Positions 56,072 through 64,000 of a DNA stretch of 64,000 nt are shown piece after piece. The stretch's first letter is position 1, and each line of letters opens with the position of its first letter. A model generated the notes under the pieces. It was not told where the DNA came from. It ran no database searches and saw only the letters and a list, made by a program, of their open reading frames with translations. The stretch comes from Neoarius graeffei. Taxonomy: Eukaryota > Chordata > Actinopteri > Siluriformes > Ariidae. The stretch lies in the NCBI RefSeq assembly GCF_027579695.1, contig NC_083596.1, forward strand, positions 16,021,759 through 16,085,758, written 5' to 3'. The position numbers were made by a program, and so were the translations under genes.

Positions 56072-56185
56072 GTATGCCACTGAGAGATTTATATTCACTA
56101 ACTGATTATTTTTCGTTGTTTATTCTCAAAGCTGCAAGTTTCACGGATTTCACCATTTCTTGATTTTTTTTTTCTCCCCATTTAG

Positions 56186-56259
56186 GAAAACCGACAGTGG
56201 GTTTTGATCCTCCTTTCGTTGGCCTGAAATCCCATAGGCCAACTTCTCCCAGCTTAGCA
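56186..56259 (+). CDS. mlxipl: mlxipl exon 10
   Basis: R-KPTVGFDPPFVGLKSHRP then TSPSLA. 25 codons with the borrowed base. Acceptor TTTAG; donor GCA|GTATGT. Confidence 0.88.
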
Positions 56260-56480
56260 GTATGTAGCGCTAATAACGCATCTAATAAGCTTATAAAATA
56301 CACATTTTATGCAAATTTTTTAAGCTTAATTACATGATTAACCAACAACAAGTTGGAAAAACCAAGCATTGTTGTCATGGTTATAAGCTTTTAATAAGTC
56401 ACGTTTTTACAAAATTCTAGTATCTTTTATAAATCCTACAAATGCTATTTAGCTAACAAAGCGCTTCCTTTTATGATCAG

Positions 56481-56691
56481 CAGTCCACCAGCAGCATGCC
56501 AGTGGGCTACAGAGGTTCACAAATATCCCAGCATCCCCCTTGGCCCCCTGCCGAAGTGCCGCTGCAGTGCCAGATGCCACTGACGGTACATTCTGACGTC
56601 TCTCATGGCTCCATCTCGTCCCTCCTCGTCCCCAAAACTGAGAAACTCTCACCTGTCCCAATCCATGTGCCAGAGAGGACAGGTCTAACAG
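56481..56691 (+). CDS. mlxipl: mlxipl exon 11
   Basis: QSTSSMPVGYRGSQISQHP then SISSLLVPKTEKLSPVP and ERTGLT. The LLVPKTEKLSP segment matches LVVPKAERLSP of ChREBP just before the bHLH. Donor G|GTACAC, phase 1. Confidence 0.92.
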
Positions 56692-56782
56692 GTACACTCG
56701 TATCATTTCACATTGTTTTGAGCTGTCTACTGGTCATCGTCTGTCTGTTTAATCATTGGCAATATTACTTCTTCAATTTCAG

Positions 56783-56889
56783 TAAGTTTTTCAGGAAACT
56801 TTGGCCCAACATCTCCGACGATCCCTCCAGAGAAAACATCCGACTCATCACTCACCTTATCTGGAATAACCAAAACAGAGCCCAATAGG
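56783..56889 (+). CDS. mlxipl: mlxipl exon 12
   Basis: V-SFSGNFGPTSPTIPPEKTS then LTLSGITKTEPNR. Links the activation region to the basic region. Donor AGG|GTAAGC, immediately followed by a CA microsatellite. Confidence 0.92.
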
Positions 56890-56894
56890 GTAAG

Positions 56895-56896
<2 letters not shown>

Positions 56897-56952
<56 letters not shown>
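56897..56952. repeat. (CA)n microsatellite at the exon 12 donor
   Basis: About 27 CA units starting 7 bp after the exon/intron junction and filling about half of the 121-bp intron 12. Confidence 0.95.
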
Positions 56953-56955
<3 letters not shown>

Positions 56956-57010
56956 ATGCTGTATATACTCTGTGTGATGGAACTGTTTGTGATAAAGTTT
57001 TCTCTTCCAG

Positions 57011-57130
57011 ACGGACACGAGGCGAATCACACACATCTCCGCCGAGCAGAAGAGGAGGTTTAACATCAAATTGGGTTTTGACACTTTACACAGTCTGGTG
57101 ACCACACTTAGCTCTCAGCCCAGCATTAAG
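57011..57130 (+). CDS. mlxipl: mlxipl exon 13 (basic region, helix 1, loop)
   Basis: TDTRRITHISAEQKRRFNIK then LGFDTLHSLVTTLSSQPSIK. His, Glu and Arg of HISAEQKRR are the E-box contacts of bHLH factors. 40 codons, phase 0 on both sides. Confidence 0.97.
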
Positions 57131-57523
57131 GTATTTAGCATATAAAACAGTTTGCTCAATTTAACCAGACAATCCTGTCTTTTTCAGTGTCCGTGTCAGT
57201 CCTGTATTTTAAAGTGCTGATGACACGTTTTTGACATCTTTGGCGATGTTTTATAACATAAAAAGTAATTCCCGATGATCCATATATTAATTCACGAAGG
57301 CGCCTATTTTACAAGTTATGATGATAAACGCGGCTATTTGGGCAAATTTGACGGGGCTGCAGCACCCAGGAGACGAAAGAGGAGGAGGAGCTATATGACG
57401 TCAGCGAAAGAACCTTCCTCCTAACTTACCAGTTTGTTGTTGATGCGGCAGGTGTTCAGTTTGTCATTATTATTATTATACATTATTATATATATATAAT
57501 TAATATATATGATATATATGTAT

Positions 57524-57600
57524 CAGCTGGATAGTACAGTGGTAATGCTCACTGACTACGACGCAGGAGATTGGGGTTCGAATCCCGGTCGGGGCAAAAC
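57524..57600 (+). other. tRNA-like segment in the retrotransposon leader
   Basis: A-box-like ATAGTACAGTGGTAATGC (57541 region) and B-box GGTTCGAATCC (57575-57585), with flanking GGGG/CCCG pairing like a T arm. Spacing is that of a pol III internal promoter. It may be a fused tRNA/SINE-type head or part of the element. An authentic host tRNA is unlikely because the acceptor arm does not pair well. Confidence 0.6.
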
Positions 57601-57634
57601 ATCATCCAGTAAGGGTCCTTAGGCAAAACCCCTC

Positions 57635-60600
57635 ATGATATATCAGCCTACCTCAGGAATGAGTGAAAACATAACTGATAGAGTCATACCGGCTCAGACG
57701 TCGCCCGGGTCAACAAGGTCTGCGTCAGTTGCTAGGGAACCAGGGCAAACTGATGAGAAATGGGCTACTGGAACAAGACATCGATGGACGAGGACAGAAA
57801 ATATGGATTTGCTGGAATGCTACTATACAAGCAATCCCAGAGAGAGGGGATACATGCAGAGAATGTGGGACCATTGGATACTTCGAAACCCACAATCAAG
57901 GCTAACAAAGAAACAGCTATTAGCCCAGTGTTCCAACATCCATAATCGAAATCTGCTATCACAACTAGAGATTAATGAAATACAACAACGATGCTACGGC
58001 AAGGGGGAGCCAGGAAGACAGGTCAGCGGGGAGATGTCATCATCCCCACAACCAGAGATTGGGTACCAAGCCCCAACAGCTAACAGCCTCAACACAAGAG
58101 CTGCTGACCTGAGAAGGAAGATCGTGACCCAACTGGAAACCTGGAGCCCCCGACAAATACCGAAGCTGAGTTGCCAAGTACCTTCAGAAGATCTACTAGT
58201 AGATGTGAATGCTGCTCTGAAGACAATCTCCACAAGAACCATCACTGAGACCAACAAGCTGATACACAGTACAGCAACAGTAATCATGGAGATGCTTGGA
58301 CACAAGGTGGGCTTGGGACATAACAAACAGTATCCACCATGGAAGAGACGAATAGAGGCCAAGATAAAGGCAGCAAGGAGAGAAGTTAGCCAGCTAGCTG
58401 AACTACAGAAAGGGAACATGGTGAATAAAGGGGCGCCCAGGAAGTACAACTCACTCTCCATACCAGAGGCACTCGAAACTGCCAAACAGCGACTAACAGC
58501 TCTGGCCACCCGGTTGAGGAGATACACCAAGGAAGGAGAGGCCAGGAGAATAAACAAGCTGTTCTCCACTGAACCAGCCAAGGTGTACTCTCAATGGCAG
58601 GGGAATAACAACCGGTCAGACCCACCAAGAGCTGAGGTGGAAAAATACTGGAAAGACATATGGGAAAGAAAGGCATCACACAACACCGATGCCCAATGGT
58701 TAGTGGACCTAAGAGCTGACCACAGCAACCTCCCAGAACAAGAACCAGTAACCATCTCAATGGCAGACGTCCAAGAAAGAGTGTCAAAGATGAAGAGCTG
58801 GACAGCACCAGGCCCCGATATGATCCATACGTACTGGCTGAAGAAGCTAACTGCACTCCATGAACGCCTAGCAGCACAGATGAACCAGCTGCTGAGGGAT
58901 GGAACCCACCCAGAATGGCTAACCCAAGGCAGGACAGTCCTAATCATGAAGGACCCCCAGAAGGGACCCATCCCATCCAACTACCGGCCAATTACCTGTC
59001 TCTGCACAACATGGAAGGCCCTGTCAGGCATCATTGCAGCAAAAATGAGTAAGCATGTGGCTCAATACATGAGCGAGGCACAGAAAGGAATTGGCAGTAA
59101 CACCAGAGGAGCCAAGCACCAGCTACTGGCCGATAGAACAGTCGCCCGAGACTGTAAGAAGAGACAGACCAACCTGTGCACTGCCTGGATTGACTACAAG
59201 AAAGCCTACGACTCAATGCCACACACATGGATACTGGAATGTCTGGAACTGTATAAGATCAACAGGAACCTAAGGACCTTCATACAGAACTCAATGAAAA
59301 TGTGGAAGACAACCCTAGAGGCCAACTCAAAACCCATTGCCCAAGTCAACATCAAGTGCGGCATATACCAAGGAGATGCGCTATCACCACTGCTGTTCTG
59401 CATAGGCCTGAACCCCCTCAGTCAGATCATCACGAAGAGCGGCTACGGGTACCGATTCCGTAGTGGGGCAACAATCAGCCACCTGCTCTACATGGATGAC
59501 ATCAAGCTGTATGCCAGGAATGAGCGAGAAATAGACTCGCTGATCCACACCACCCGGATCTACAGCGATGACATAGGGATGTCATTCGGATTGGACAAGT
59601 GTGGCCGGATGGTCTCAAAGAGAGGCAAGATGATCCGGACTGAAGGGATTGACCTACCAGAGGGCAACATAGGCGATATCCAAGACAGCTACAAGTACCT
59701 TGGCATCCCACAGGCTAATGGAAACCATGAAGAGGCCACAAGGAAGTCAACCACAGCCAAATACCTCCAGAGAGTAAGGCAGGTCCTGAAAAGTCAGCTG
59801 AATGGTAAAAACAAGGTCCGAGCCATCAACATGTACGCACTACCAGTCATCAGATACCCCGCTGGTATCATAAACTGGCCAAAGGAGGAGATAGAAGCCA
59901 CAGATATCAAGACTAGAAAGCTCCTCACCATGCATGGAGGGTTCCACCCCAAGTCCAGCACCCTGAGACTATACACTAAGCGGAAAGAGGGAGGCCGAGG
60001 GCTAGTGAGCGTCAAGACCACGGTCCAGGATGAAACATCGAAAATCCGAGAATACATCAGAAAGATGGCCCCAAAGGATGAACTGCTAAGTGAATGTCTC
60101 AGGCAGCAGAACCCTGATGAGAGTGCAGAGGAGGAGGAGGAACAGACAACCTGGAGAGACAAACCCCTACATGGCATGTACCACCGTCAGATAGAGGAAG
60201 TGGCTGATATCAAGAAATCCTACCAGTGGCTGGATAATGCAGGACTGACAGACAGCACAGAGGCACTAATCATGGCAGCACAAGAACAGGCCATAAGCAC
60301 AAGAGCCATAGAGGCCAGGATCTACCAGAGTAGATCAGACCCAAGATGCAGACTGTGCAAAGAAGCCCCTGAAACTGTCCAGCACATAGTAGCAGGGTGT
60401 AAGATGCTAGCTGGATCAGCGTACATGGAGAGACACAACCAAGTGGCTGGGATAGTATACAGGAACATCTGCAACCAGTATGGAATAGAAATACCCAAGT
60501 CCCAATGGGCCATACCACAGAAGGTGGCTGAGAACAACAGGGCCAAGATTCTGTGGGACTTCAGCTTCCAGACTGACAAACAGATCCTGGCTAACCAACC

Positions 60601-60922
60601 GGACATAGTGGTGGTGGACAAAGAGCAGAAGAGGGTGGTGGTGATAGATGTGGCGATCCCAGCTGACGCCAACATCAGGAAGAAGGAACATGAGAAACTT
60701 GAGAAGTATCAAGGGTTGAAAGAGCAGCTGGAACGGATGTGGAAGGTCAAGGGTTGCGTGGTCCCCGTGGTAGTGGGGGCACTTGGGGCAGTAACCCCCA
60801 AACTGGGAGAGTGGCTCCAGCAAATCCCAGGAACAACATCTGAAGCCTCAGTCCAGAAGAGCGCAGTCCTAGGAACATCGAAGATACTGCGCAGAACCCT
60901 CAAACTCCCAGGCCTCTGGTAG
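57635..60922 (+). CDS. Retrotransposon polyprotein: Myb-like, reverse transcriptase, RLE endonuclease
   Basis: Copies its own RNA into DNA at a nicked target. One ORF of 1,095 codons, ATG at 57635, TAG at 60920-60922, no frameshift. Residues ~49-115: Myb/SANT-like DNA-binding region (RHRWTRTENMDLLECYY). ~395-695: reverse transcriptase with AWIDYKKAYD (Asp520), GIYQGDALSPLLF and LLYMDDIKLYA (YMDD 619-622). ~905-922: zinc knuckle Cys905, Cys908, His917, Cys922. ~985-1010: restriction-like endonuclease core QPDIVVVD...VIDV (Asp990, Asp1005). There is no apurinic endonuclease domain. This order is that of RLE-encoding clades such as R2/R4. R4/Rex6 is my best guess. All visible catalytic residues are intact, so the product could be functional. 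Confidence 0.9.
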   Translation: MIYQPTSGMSENITDRVIPAQTSPGSTRSASVAREPGQTDEKWATGTRHRWTRTENMDLLECYYTSNPRERGYMQRMWDHWILRNPQSRLTKKQLLAQCSNIHNRNLLSQLEINEIQQRCYGKGEPGRQVSGEMSSSPQPEIGYQAPTANSLNTRAADLRRKIVTQLETWSPRQIPKLSCQVPSEDLLVDVNAALKTISTRTITETNKLIHSTATVIMEMLGHKVGLGHNKQYPPWKRRIEAKIKAARREVSQLAELQKGNMVNKGAPRKYNSLSIPEALETAKQRLTALATRLRRYTKEGEARRINKLFSTEPAKVYSQWQGNNNRSDPPRAEVEKYWKDIWERKASHNTDAQWLVDLRADHSNLPEQEPVTISMADVQERVSKMKSWTAPGPDMIHTYWLKKLTALHERLAAQMNQLLRDGTHPEWLTQGRTVLIMKDPQKGPIPSNYRPITCLCTTWKALSGIIAAKMSKHVAQYMSEAQKGIGSNTRGAKHQLLADRTVARDCKKRQTNLCTAWIDYKKAYDSMPHTWILECLELYKINRNLRTFIQNSMKMWKTTLEANSKPIAQVNIKCGIYQGDALSPLLFCIGLNPLSQIITKSGYGYRFRSGATISHLLYMDDIKLYARNEREIDSLIHTTRIYSDDIGMSFGLDKCGRMVSKRGKMIRTEGIDLPEGNIGDIQDSYKYLGIPQANGNHEEATRKSTTAKYLQRVRQVLKSQLNGKNKVRAINMYALPVIRYPAGIINWPKEEIEATDIKTRKLLTMHGGFHPKSSTLRLYTKRKEGGRGLVSVKTTVQDETSKIREYIRKMAPKDELLSECLRQQNPDESAEEEEEQTTWRDKPLHGMYHRQIEEVADIKKSYQWLDNAGLTDSTEALIMAAQEQAISTRAIEARIYQSRSDPRCRLCKEAPETVQHIVAGCKMLAGSAYMERHNQVAGIVYRNICNQYGIEIPKSQWAIPQKVAENNRAKILWDFSFQTDKQILANQPDIVVVDKEQKRVVVIDVAIPADANIRKKEHEKLEKYQGLKEQLERMWKVKGCVVPVVVGALGAVTPKLGEWLQQIPGTTSEASVQKSAVLGTSKILRRTLKLPGLW

Positions 60923-60976
60923 AGGACCCGAGCTTGAGGATGACATGGATACCACCCCCCCGCCGGGGGTGAGAAG

Positions 60977-60986
<10 letters not shown>

Positions 60987-61034
<48 letters not shown>
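60987..61034. repeat. (TA)n microsatellite, 3' side of the retrotransposon
   Basis: About 23 TA units directly after TTTTT of the element end and just before the THAP start codon (61045). Confidence 0.95.
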
Positions 61035-61039
<5 letters not shown>

Positions 61040-61044
61040 TTATT

Positions 61045-61320
61045 ATGCCTTCGCGTTGTGTTGCCGGCTTTTGCTCCAAAACCCACAAGGATGGGGTAAG
61101 TTTATTCAAGTTTCCCAGAGATCCCGAGCTGCATGCGAAGTGGGTGAAGCAAGTCAGGCGCACTCGTGACAAGTGGGAGCCCTCACCAACATCCATCCTG
61201 TGCTCTGAACACTTAGATTTGGATTGTTTTGACACCCTTCCCAGTTTAAAAGAATCTCTTGGGTGTTCAGTTCAGCACAAATGTGTGTTACTACCATCAG
61301 CAGTGCCTACACAGTGTTGC
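61045..61320 (+). pseudogene. THAP-domain exon
   Basis: MPSRCVAGFCSKTHKDGVSL, FKFPRDPELHAKWVKQVRR, SPTSILCSEHLDLDCF. The C-x4-C pair, Phe-Pro, Trp and C-x2-H (CSEH) of THAP zinc fingers are all present; the usual Phe after His is Leu. Downstream KHKCVLLPSAVPT is also THAP-typical. The frame stays open to about 61479, but the later part is not recognised and catalytic sequence is absent. Confidence 0.82.
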
Positions 61321-61964
61321 CAGATTGGGAGGTTTCCCGCCCAGTTGAGCGGTTTCAAGTGCATTTTGGTGGGTTTTGAACATATTTTGGGCTGGAAAAT
61401 GTCAGCAGTATCTGTTGCCAGAAGAGGAAGAGCTAGCACTAGAGAGTTCATCGGCGTTTTCATGCGCCATTTCCATTGAGTAGAACCAGAGTAGAACAGC
61501 CAGTGAACCACAGCGTGTTCTCCCGCTGACGTCACAACATGGCCGCGAGCCACGGACCCAGTTTTCTTGCGCTGTGCAATTAAAAGTTGGATATTTGCGT
61601 AACAACAGCTTCTTTTCACGTAATTATAACAGAAATCTAACATGTTTGCCATGTTGTATAGTTTATTTAAGAAATTGCATAGAGTCATGTTCGTGTCATC
61701 AGCCCTTTAAATGTTGGTTTATGGGTCATGACATTCACAAAAATCGTCATTGGTTTACTTATATCTGTACTGATGTGTCCGAGCGGCAGCCTGCTGTTTT
61801 CGTAAATATGTGTTTAAAAAAAAAAAAGGTATCAGTATGACCCCCAATACCACCCTGCTGACACGTCTTTACTATTTTCTAACCATTGAATATCATTACA
61901 TTAGTTTTCATGACTTTTCACAATGGAAAAAATGTACACCAGCTGGAATCAACTGCTGTATATA

Positions 61965-63496
61965 CAGTAGTGGTCAGAAGTTTACATACAGCGACATGAA
62001 TGTTATCTTGGATATGAATGTCATGGCAATATTTGGACTTTCAGTAATTTCTTTGAACTGTTCTTTTTTTGTGGCAGAATGTACAGCATACATCTTTAAT
62101 AAAAAAAAAAACACTAGAATTTGGTGCACAAGTTTTAATTTTCTTTGGGTTTTCTGAAATCAACACAGGGTCAAAAATTTACATACGCTCACTTAGATTA
62201 TTAATTCAGACGTTCTGAGACTTCCAAAATGTCTCTTATCTTGCCAAGGCCAAGGTCTCTTAACTTCCTGTTAGTGATCATGATTGACAACATCTGGTAG
62301 CTTCTCTGTGCCTTCATAAAAAAGGTTTGTTTACAACACTCATTGGATTGACCAACACACAGTAAAATGGGAAAGTCCAAGGAGCTCAGTGCAGATCTGA
62401 ATGTCTCTTGGAGCCATTTTGAAACAACTGCAAATTCCAAGATCAGTTCAAACAACTGTATCTAAGTTATTGTGAGGTGTGATAACTTTGCCAAGCCACT
62501 TTGCTTCAAGAAAACCCAAACTGTCACCCTCAGCTGAAAGGAAGTTGGTTTGGATGATCAGTAACAACCTGGGAACCACCATGGCACAGCCTGCCATGAA
62601 TTGGAAGCTGATGGATCACTGTCTACAGTTCAGATCACCATGGACTAAGAGGCTGCTATCCAAAAAATAACCCCCTGCTCCAAAATTGACACCTTCAAGC
62701 TTAACTAAAGTTTGAAGCTGACCACACGGACAAAGAAAAAGCCTTTTGGAGGATAGCTGTTTGGTCAGATGAGACAAAGACTGAGTTGTTTGGCTACAAT
62801 GACCACCGTGTACAGAGGGACACTGTACCAACTGGTGGTGGTGGTAGGATCATCATGCTATGGGGCTGTTTTGCTGCCAGTGGAACTGGTTCATTGCACA
62901 AAGTGGATGGAATAATGAAGAAGATGGACTACCTCAGAATTCTTCAGCATAAACCATCAGAAACTTGAATACAACTTGGGAGTTACAACAGGACAATGAA
63001 CCCAAACACGCATCAGAGCTGGTTGTGAAGGGTAATGCAGGCTAACATTAAGCTTAAAACAAGTCCTGACTTCAACCCTATTGGAAATATATGGACTGTG
63101 CTTATAAGTCAAGTCCATGCCAAGAAAAAAAAAATTAATTTAACTCTACCAATTCTACCATGAGTCGTGAAATATCCAACCATAACTCTGCCAGAAGCTT
63201 GTTCATGGTAAAAAAAAATGTTTGGTCAGGGTGAATCTTGTGAAGAGACATTTTACCCAAATATTAGGTGTGCTGTATGTAAAATTTTGACCCTGTATTG
63301 ATTTCAGAAAACCCAAAGAAAATTAAAACTTGTACACCAAATTCTAGTGTTTTTTTTTTAATTAAAGATGTATGCTGTACATTCTGCCACAGAAAAAGAA
63401 CAGTTCAAAGAAATTACTGAAAGCCCAAATATTGCAATGACATTCATATCCGAGATGACATTCATGTCACTGTATGTACACTTCTGACCACAACTG
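61965..63496 (+). mobile_element. Tc1-like transposon, copy 2 (uninterrupted sister of 25140-27927)
   Basis: Ends CAGTAGTGGTCAGAAGTTTA and complement CAGTTGTGGTCAGAAGTGTA, TA at 61963-61964 and 63497-63498. Transposase relic on +: MGKSKELSADL (62368), GGGGRIIMLWGCFAASGTGS (62786-62968). Broken by stops and frameshifts. Confidence 0.88.
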
Positions 63497-63565
63497 TACG
63501 TTTATATTCTACTCCCACTATGTAGCGAGACGATCGGTCATTATTTCTCTCTTACACTCTCTTAG

Positions 63566-63693
63566 ATCAGTAAAGCCACTACGCTACAGAAGACAGCTGA
63601 ATACATCACCAAGATGCAGCAGGAGAGAGCGCAGCTCCACGAAGAGGCCCAGAGACTCCGAGATGAGATTCTCGCACTCAACTCTGCCATCAA
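63566..63693 (+). CDS. mlxipl: mlxipl exon 14 (helix 2 and leucine zipper)
   Basis: ISKATTLQKTAEYITKMQQE, RAQLHEEAQRLRDEILALNS then AI. Leucine-heptad zipper for Mlx pairing. Acceptor CTTAG; donor AA|GTGCGA leaves phase 2 so the next exon must supply the last base of Asn. The next exon is beyond position 64000. Confidence 0.96.
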
Positions 63694-63963
63694 GTGCGAA
63701 ATCCCTTTGCTTTCTCATTTCTCTTCCTAGTGCTAATCTTTTATTTATAATTTCTGCAGTTATAAATAACTTTCACTGCACTTTCAGTTTTATTTATTAA
63801 AGCATTTTTATACGACAGTGCTGTTGAATGCTGAGTGAATAGTCAGAAGGTGTTGATTAATTTTATAACACGAGCCGCACTGATTTACATTAATTCACTT
63901 GTTCTAGTGTGCTATTGTTTCTATACAAACAGCTTTTCACAGAGACTCGTATGGCAGATGCTC

Positions 63964-64000
63964 TCATTATCTCTAGCTGCTTTATCCTGTTCTACAGGGT
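63964..64000 (-). mobile_element. tRNA-headed SINE, copy 13 (3' end only, cut by window edge)
   Basis: CTCATTATCTCTAGCTGCTT then TATCCTGTTCTACAGGGT is the tail and end of the SINE body on the minus strand. Confidence 0.85.

Larger units (their letters stand above)
57520..60985 (+). mobile_element. R4/Rex6-like non-LTR retrotransposon with intact ORF
   Basis: Unit = leader (57520-57634) with a tRNA-like segment, a 1,095-codon ORF, and a roughly 63-bp 3' UTR holding a CCCCCCGCCGGGGG hairpin (60955-60968). Bounded by TA-rich microsatellite on both sides (57483-57522; 60987-61034), so it sits in a (TA)n tract and has no separate poly-A tail. Confidence 0.82.
57213..61706 (+). mobile_element. TTAA-flanked THAP element hosting an intact retrotransposon
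   Basis: Ends AGTGCTGATGACACG and complement AGGGCTGATGACACG beside TTAA (57209-57212, 61707-61710). The THAP exon lies near the right end (61045-61320). Most of the length is a non-LTR retrotransposon inserted in its TA microsatellite. Kolobok-like by TTAA and THAP. The 61711-61962 stretch beyond it holds no assigned feature. Confidence 0.7.
3357..63693 (+). other. mlxipl: mlxipl (ChREBP/MondoB) gene locus, 14 coding exons, 3' end outside window
   Basis: Carbohydrate-response-element-binding protein: a nuclear/cytoplasmic shuttling bHLH-leucine-zipper factor that pairs with Mlx and activates glycolytic and lipogenic genes when glucose metabolites rise. Fourteen exons splice in phase to about 785 codons. 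Order: Mondo conserved regions I-IV (exons 1-4), a short linker (5), the SDISDTLFTMTQ glucose-response motif (6), the SLDDLMDI activation-type motif (7), a Pro/Ser-rich middle (8-12), and bHLH-zipper (13-14). The paralogue MLXIP (MondoA) is less likely because VCGFVTPLEG, EADAHRKPE and KWRIYYKKR match ChREBP-type sequence better. Introns 1, 5, 7 and 13 are swollen by transposons. No frameshift or stop is seen in any exon. Confidence 0.93.

Noticed and set aside
57524..57600. Genuine host tRNA gene
   Set aside because: A and B boxes are present, but the acceptor and anticodon arms do not pair convincingly and it lies in the element leader.
58386..58877. 163-codon and other minus ORFs across 57765-60903
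   Set aside because: Shadow frames of the retrotransposon ORF, with no independent motifs.

Overview
The window is vertebrate genomic DNA from a ray-finned fish. The clues are spliced exons of one vertebrate gene, long AT-rich introns, CA/CT/TA microsatellites, and a dense load of teleost-type Tc1-like, hAT-, Harbinger- and Kolobok-type DNA transposons, tRNA-headed SINEs and non-LTR retrotransposons. A catfish-like teleost is possible from the abundant SINE with a GATGA-type tail, but that is only an impression.

Only one host gene is recognised. It is mlxipl (ChREBP/MondoB), the glucose-responsive bHLH-leucine-zipper transcription factor, on the + strand. Fourteen coding exons can be joined with consistent GT/AG borders and reading phase: 3357-3697, 16137-16243, 19229-19311, 19535-19624, 19791-19823, 36474-36648, 41811-41891, 55149-55300, 55417-56071, 56186-56259, 56481-56691, 56783-56889, 57011-57130 and 63566-63693. 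Together they give about 785 codons, from the N-terminal Mondo conserved regions to the leucine zipper. The C-terminal dimerisation/cytoplasmic-localisation exons lie beyond the window.

The rest is upstream flank (1-3356) and transposon-filled introns. Intron 1 (12.4 kb) holds a 50-bp minisatellite, a SINE, a broken Tc1 with nested elements, a 1.6-kb Tc1 with long inverted repeats, a LINE 3' end and two hAT-like elements. Intron 5 (16.6 kb) holds a Kolobok-like element carrying a nearly intact Tc1 transposase, a Tc1 carrying a 729-bp palindrome, a Russian-doll LINE locus, and a Tc1 with one nonsense codon. Intron 7 (13.3 kb) holds a LINE fragment, a four-level nest (Tc1, hAT, TA-targeted element, small MITE) and three TTAA-flanked Kolobok-like elements. 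Intron 13 (6.4 kb) splits the bHLH domain. It holds a TTAA-flanked, THAP-encoding element whose TA microsatellite contains a retrotransposon with an uninterrupted 1,095-codon ORF (Myb-like, reverse transcriptase, zinc knuckle, restriction-like endonuclease).

The most notable items are that intact R4/Rex6-like retrotransposon with a tRNA-like 5' leader, the perfect palindrome whose empty target site is preserved in a sister Tc1 copy, the series of TTAA-flanked elements with THAP-type exons, and splice sites of mlxipl built from or abutting microsatellites.
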